From: Buxus sempervirens
Lineage: Eukaryota > Streptophyta > Magnoliopsida > Buxales > Buxaceae
DNA length: 64,000 nucleotides
Assembly (NCBI GenBank): GCA_947561395.2
Contig: OX387184.1
Span: forward strand, 19,448,205-19,512,204
Reading direction: 5' to 3'
The translations under genes and the position numbers were made by a program. Below, piece after piece: positions 58,701 through 64,000 of this stretch. The stretch's first letter is position 1. Each line of letters opens with the position of its first letter. The notes under the pieces were generated by a model, which was not told the origin of the DNA, searched no databases, and saw only the letters and a program-made list of their open reading frames with translations.

Positions 58701-61700
58701 TATCACCCATAAACCTAAATTACTGAGCATAGAAGGGTTTAATGTTTTAGATGCCCTATGGATCACTGTTCTATGACATTCTGGCTCCGTTTTGTATTGC
58801 TTTTCAAAAATGAATTTCTTGCTTTTGAAAGCAAAAAAGTGCATCCAAAAGTAAAAGCAATGTTTGGTTGGTCATTTATATTTTATGTAAGTATGTAAGT
58901 ATTCTTTTGCTTCTTAATTGAAGCGAAAGAACAATTTATTTTTTATTTTTTTTAACTTTCGAGGAGAAGCAATAGATATTTGCTTCTCAGCAAATGCAAA
59001 ACCTGCTTATTTGCTTTTCTTCAGAATCTTATGGAAAATTACTTTATGCAAAAACCTGCTTGTTTGCTTTTGACAGCAATGTTTTGAAAGCAAATCTAAA
59101 TGGAGCCTTTATCTTTTGTTTCTTTCGTAAAAGGAAGCTCCTCCAAGTGAGAAGTAGAACAGTTTCCTCTATCACTTTTAAGTAAAATTGATCTCCTAGA
59201 AATAGGAGTCTTGATGATCTTCCTCATCCTTCATTCAAGGGGAAAGTCAGCTTGTAGTCCTATATTATAGAGGCAATGATTGAAGGATGAGGAAGATCAT
59301 CAAGACTCCTATTTCTAGGAGATCAATTTTACTTAAAAGTGATAGAGGAAACCGTTCTACTTCTCACTTGGAGGAGCTTCCTTTTACGAAAGAAACAAAA
59401 GATATAGAGGCAATGATTATAACCATTAAAGGCCTCGCTTATCATCCTCCTTGAACTGAATTTGATTTCCATATTCCACCTTTAATTAAGCCCTTCTCGG
59501 AGACTGGCTTTAAAGTTGTGGAGAGCGGAGGAGCAACATTTAGAGGCTGATTATTCTCAAAATAATTGGGATAGCATTAGGTTTGGGAAGGCTTATATGT
59601 AGTTTGCCTTTGGAAAGTTCTATCTGATCGCATGATGAATTTTCCAAGTTTATGTAATTCAAATTTGTTTAATCATAGAGATATATTTTGTTAGGTTATG
59701 ATAGACCTCTTAAAAGCTTGATGCCTGGAACTGAGAGGTGAGTTCCTTAGCTAACTTTATATTCAGCAGCTACATTGGTAAAAAAATGTGGGTGGAAGGT
59801 AGTTGGTGAGTGGTATCAATAGTTTTTTCTTGAACAGATCCTTCTGTCAACCATTAGTAAATGATTGCTGACCCTTTGAACTAGCTTATTGTATAAAGCT
59901 CCTGTCACTTCCAGAGTTTCCATTTTCATGTGATCAGGCATATCTGGACAAGATTTGAGTGATTGACAATTTGATTTCCTGGAACTGGTCAATGCCTATT
60001 TAGTGTCTGGTGCAAGAACAGCTCAGAATCAGCAGAATATTTATTGATATACTTTTCTTTTGCAAATTGGATTTGAAATATGGTGTTGGATAAGTCTGAG
60101 TCGAGCTGGGTGATATGTAGGAATCTAAGTCTCCTTATCTATTGGAATTTGAGATCGAGAAGCAGAAAAAAGAAGTGGCTGTCTAATATCAGTCCATTTG
60201 CTCTTTTTTTTTTTTTTGGGAGTTTGTGGAAAACATAATAGATATATTTGAAGATAAGAAATGTGGTGTTTTCCACGTTCAGAACATGGTTTTTAGGTGG
60301 GATTTTCATTGGTTTTCAGATTCTGCTGAATTTCGAGATGTAGGGATGTATTTAAGGATTGGATGCTTTCTGGACATAATTTTCTGCTTCTTTTTCCCTG
60401 CGTTTTTTAGTGTCTTCGGTCCACATATCATTAACACATCTTGTTTCTGTTTTCTTTCTGCAATAAACTTTTCTTTTTATCTATCAAAAGTGGCGGAACA
60501 AACAATCTGTGTGCTTAGTTATAGAACAAAGCAATTATGAATTTATATGTGGCAGTATGGACGCCCTAATGTGATAATGTACTAAGGTTATGCAGGAGAA
60601 TTAGTTTCAACCATTTTAAAGGACCCCTCAATTTTGGGCGTCTGGAATCTGGACACGTTACCAATCTAGTAGATCGTCCATATAAGGTTCTGACATGGTT
60701 TGAAGTGTCATTATAGTTCATTTCCACATCCATGTCATGAAATGCTGTATATTGGTGTGTTGGGATGATGAAGGTTATAATTCATGTCTATATCTCTTAA
60801 AAGAAAAGTAAGTCATCTGAAGAAGAATAAGTCTTCTGTAAGAGAGAATACTTGCTTATTGTTTACATGAGCTAATTAGCACCTTTGCTATATTGTTCAG
60901 TTTTCTTTATTTTCCATGATTTTAAGAATGCAAATCATTTATTCCATTTATTTTTTTGAAATGTTGGAGCAAGAAACATTTATATTTAATATCTGAGGCA
61001 ATGCTTTTAAATTTTTTTTTTGTTTATCTCAACTATTAGTTGATCTTGAGATAATGCACTGGATGATAGGGACCTTCCAGTCAATGGGTTGATGTGATGA
61101 AGAAGAAAAGGGCGATTCATGAGGGGATCATTAATTTGGTACACCAGAAGCGCTGTAGTGATAATGTGGCTAAGGTACATCTCTAAATAAAAGATTGTTC
61201 ATATGATGGTCCCTGGAAATTGTAATCATATGATGACTATTAATTTATTATAAGTGAAATATATCTGTACAATGCAAAATATATAATTTATGTCATTTAT
61301 AACTGTATAATGCGTAATTCTTTCATCCATGTTTCTATTAACCGTACTCCCCTTTGCTACCCTAAAATTTTCATCTTTGTTTTTTTTCTTCAAAAAAATT
61401 TTTAAGATGTTGTATTAGGCCCCCACTACCATGGAGCAGATGATGGGCTTCATTAAGAATTTCAGTTCTTGAAATTGAATTGAACTTGTAATTGCTGTCA
61501 CATGCATTTTCAAGCACAAGCTATGGAACTCTAATTTAAAATTGAGTGAAGTATCGGAATTTTGAGTATGAATTAGATGGGTCACTTAAAGAAAATGAAA
61601 ACTGATAGAGGATATACATTACATGGTAGTAGTTCAACTTCTTTAGTTGTGCTTACTCCCATGGTGGTTCCATGTTTTGGCTTCCGTAGGGATATCTTTC

Positions 61701-63036
61701 AACTTCAGGATGAGGGTCTTTCTTCGATCTGACATTTATTTATATATTTTTATATGTTTTAGAAGTTAATTGTGGTGGGATCTAGTAGAAGTTAATAGTG
61801 GTTGGATCTGGTTTCCATGATTTTGAAGTGGATAGAACGTAATACTCAGATATTTCCTACATTAGCATTCAAAGGCTAAAAATAATTTTCAGTAACAAAT
61901 ACATAGTGGCCTAATAAATAATTATGCAATGCAAGTTGTTGATATGGTCTATTGTCCAAATACCCAAGCTTTGGTTGGTTTCTTGGAGAGAAGTTGACAA
62001 ACACTTACGAAAAAACAGTGAAGAGGGGAAAATGTGATGGCAAAGAAAGTTGAAATGAAAGCTAATGCAGTTTTTGGGATGGTCCTGCCCCTTTCTCTGA
62101 AATCATTTTGTATCAGAATTCAGAAAGGAGAAGAGAACTTTTGTGCAGGGAATAAGGAAAAGGCAGGATTGGTAGAGAACTGAAAATGACCGAAGTTTCT
62201 TGTTGTAGCATGATTGTATATGCATTGCAGTTTTGGTTGATGTGGACAGAATGTGATATGGTGTAATTTCCAGTTTCTTCCATCTTTTGCAGTCTCTCTC
62301 TTTCTTTCTGTCTCAGGTTTTTCTGGATCACGAGTCCTGAATTTTATGTGTGAAAAAGTGTGGAGATTGAGGGTTTGCCAAGTGGTTCTCTGTGTGTATC
62401 AATATGGTTGGCTTATTTGAGTTCTCCATGGGCCTGGTGGGTTCTGTGTTATTCTTGTTCCTTAACCCTTATGGCTTCCATATTATGAGTTATTTATTTA
62501 AGAATTTGTCTGTTGCATGGTTGGTCCTAAACATTAAGTGATTTTAGTTTATCATTATGCTGGAATTGGATTCATGATAGAAGCATTTGACAATATCATA
62601 CACCTGCTGCTACCGGCAATTTTTGATAGACTTGAATTGATTGTATGATTCATGCTGCTAATCCCAGCTATAAGAAATTGCATTGTTGATTTTTTTTATG
62701 TTGTTTATTAAACTGCAGAATTTCGGTAATTGCTTTGCTTATTTACTATAAATTGTAACCCCTGAGTTTAGCCTTTTTATGTTGTTATCTTGAATGTAGA
62801 AATTTGACTGGGGCTGGTACTGGTAAGGCCTGGCCAACTAGATATATACCTTGTCTCATTCTGTAAAATTCATGAAAATGCATTGAGATTTAGTTTAATA
62901 TTTATTTGAATTATTATTCAGAGTGAAAGATAGAAGCTTCATTTCAACTTCTTTATATTGAGTTTGATGTTTTACTTCATTCAGGAACAGGAAGTCGAAC
63001 CCGAGCACACTACTTTAAGAGAAAAGGAGAAAAAAG
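52722..63036 (+). CDS. RH29: DEAD-box ATP-dependent RNA helicase 29 (Dbp10/DDX54 type), 5' part
   Basis: Nucleolar RNA helicase of 60S ribosome assembly. Visible exons: 52722-53097, 53511-54672, 54825-54882, 61070-61174, 62985-63036. They join in frame to about 584 residues, and the gene runs past the right edge (Arabidopsis RH29 is about 845 residues, from memory). Motifs: Q motif F30-Q55, I ARTGSGKT (72-79), Ia PTRDLA (106-111), Ib TPGRL, II DEAD (179-182), III SAT (211-213), [33 protein letters not shown] (357-369). The [20 protein letters not shown] junction peptide and [14 protein letters not shown] in exon 4 are the Dbp10/RH29 signature. The exon 2 donor must be GC (TTCAG|GCGAGT); the nearby GT would shift the frame into a stop. 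Intron 3 is 6.2 kb and repeat-rich. No break is seen. Confidence 0.9.
56396..56608. mobile_element. hAT-type MITE copy 3, in helicase intron 3
   Basis: About 213 bp, inverted relative to copies 1 and 2, with ends CAGTGGCGGAACCACC and GGTTCCGCCACTG. The 8-bp duplication TTTGTTGC (56388-56395 and 56609-56616) fits if the left end includes seven further bases (CACTTGC). Confidence 0.82.
57290..57370 (+). mobile_element. Au-SINE-like fragment in helicase intron 3
   Basis: CCACCTAGTTGAGATCAGCT then ACATGAATTCTGTTTATCC resembles the conserved Au SINE core. It is diverged and incomplete. Confidence 0.35.
59110..59404. repeat. Near-perfect inverted duplication (124-bp arms) in helicase intron 3
   Basis: Left arm 59110-59233 and right arm 59281-59404 are reverse complements with one mismatch seen, around a 47-bp spacer. 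The right arm is bracketed by a 16-bp direct repeat TATAGAGGCAATGATT (59266-59281 and 59403-59418). An intron transcript would fold into a hairpin of about 124 bp. Confidence 0.9.
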
Positions 63037-63574
63037 GTTTGTCCTTTCTTGATATTATACACTTATATTACATATTCTTGTTCCAAAATTTTTTTTCCTG
63101 TCGATTGTAAATGTCTTTTGTTGTATTTTATTAATGGTATACGATCTGCATTTATTTAAGTATTCAAGAGCAAAGTGTAAAGAGCAATGATAGGTTCATG
63201 AGACAACTTGTCAGTCTAAAAGTTCATGTAATGCAAGCATGCAACTCAATTGCAGAAAAATTGACAAAAAGTGTGTTCAGTAGAGAATGATTTGTCTTTG
63301 ATTTGGGGGCATGATCACTTTTGTGAAGTTTAATCTGGTAATCTCTTGATTAACTTTCTTTTGCTTTTAAAGTGCCTAGCTAGTTTGCTAATAGGATTGG
63401 GAAATATTCCAGGATTTTTGTGGCAAGTGGCTGGTGTCAAGATCATTAAATGAACAGCTTGAAATTTGTGTATAGAGATAATAAGTGAGAAGATTTTAAC
63501 TTGGGAACACTCTGAATCTACAATTGTGCCTTAGGTTAGTGGTCGCAGCATTTAGCTCAAAGCCTGGAAACAAT

Positions 63575-63801
63575 ATAGATTGTGGTACATGAGGGAGGTT
63601 GTTTGGTTGAAGAGCATTCTGCATACTTTCCACATGGTTTCTAGTTTGAGAGTTAATTGGGGGAAGAGTTCCGTAGCTGGGTTAAACATGAGGGAGGGGG
63701 ACATTGAGGTGATTAGCCGAATCTTAAGTTGTCAGGTTACCTCTTGGCCTATGACTTATTTGGGTTTGCCCTTGGGTGGTTCCCCGTGCAATATATGCTC
63801 T
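63575..63801 (+). mobile_element. L1-type LINE reverse transcriptase fragment
   Basis: Plus-strand frame encoding LKSILHTFHMVSSLRVNWGK then SSVAGLNM and SWPMTYLGLPLGGSP, a well-known stretch of plant LINE reverse transcriptase downstream of the FADD box. It is short, truncated at both ends, and cut on the right by a second LINE. It lies in the last visible helicase intron. Confidence 0.8.
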
Positions 63802-64000
63802 TTTTTTTTTTTGATAAGTGATGAAATTTTATAAAAAGAGAAGGATGAAAAGCAATACAATGGTGCCAAAAGAAGGGCACCCTCAAAAGAAAGTCTACTA
63901 ACTATGCATACAAACACCAATATCCCCAAGATCTAGAGATTGACTTCTAGCCCCAGCCTTTGCTAGACTATTAGCTATGTCATTAGCATCCCTCAATACA
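63802..64000 (-). mobile_element. LINE 3' end with poly-A tail (opposite strand)
   Basis: Starts as a T-run (63802-63812) that is the poly-A tail on the minus strand. Reading the minus strand from the right edge gives LRDANDIANSLAKAGARSQS then LDLGDIGVCMHS and a stop, the C-terminus of a LINE RNase H domain, followed by about 115 bp of 3' UTR. It inserted into the preceding LINE and continues past the window. Confidence 0.75.

Overview
This is a plant nuclear window. It holds two intron-containing host genes with clear plant relatives, spliced at plant-type GT-AG (and a few GC-AG) sites, set in dense transposon debris: Ty3/gypsy LTR elements, L1-type LINEs, hAT, PIF and CACTA-like pieces, and a Mutator-like element. 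The repeat load suggests an angiosperm with a fairly large genome. The species cannot be read from the sequence.

Layout. 1-22.8 kb is a nest of related Ty3/gypsy elements of Tat/Ogre-like style. A minus-strand gag relic (C, 1-3756) is interrupted by a plus-strand element (A: LTR, leader, gag-protease, to 22.8 kb). A's leader is interrupted by a nearly pristine minus-strand element (B, 6243-17823) with 2426-bp LTRs, a CCCTC target duplication, an open gag and no visible pol. 22.8-25.0 kb is transposon debris ending in a 57-bp tandem repeat. 26.8-38.9 kb is a complete minus-strand protein phosphatase 2C gene (8 exons, 328 residues); its fifth intron holds an old antisense Ty3/gypsy copy (D). 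39-46.8 kb carries two hAT-type MITEs, a LINE 3' part and a 3.8-kb PIF/Harbinger-like element. A 200-base assembly gap lies at 46.8 kb. 48.06-52.19 kb is a Mutator-like element with inverted arms of about 1.5 kb, filled with 22-bp tandem repeats. Its centre carries pieces of two unrelated host genes: the first C2 domain of an MCTP/QUIRKY-type protein and a spliced exon of a MEI2-like RRM protein. This is a Pack-MULE. 52.7 kb to the right edge is the 5' part of a DEAD-box helicase gene (RH29/Dbp10/DDX54 type). Its introns hold a third MITE copy, a near-perfect 124-bp inverted duplication and LINE pieces.

The two host genes are unrelated in function (signalling phosphatase; nucleolar helicase of large-subunit ribosome assembly) and do not form a cluster. 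The most unusual signals are the two-gene Pack-MULE, a 28-bp-period palindrome array shared by the LTRs of elements A and B, hairpin-forming tandem repeats in both leaders, and the young foldback in the helicase intron.
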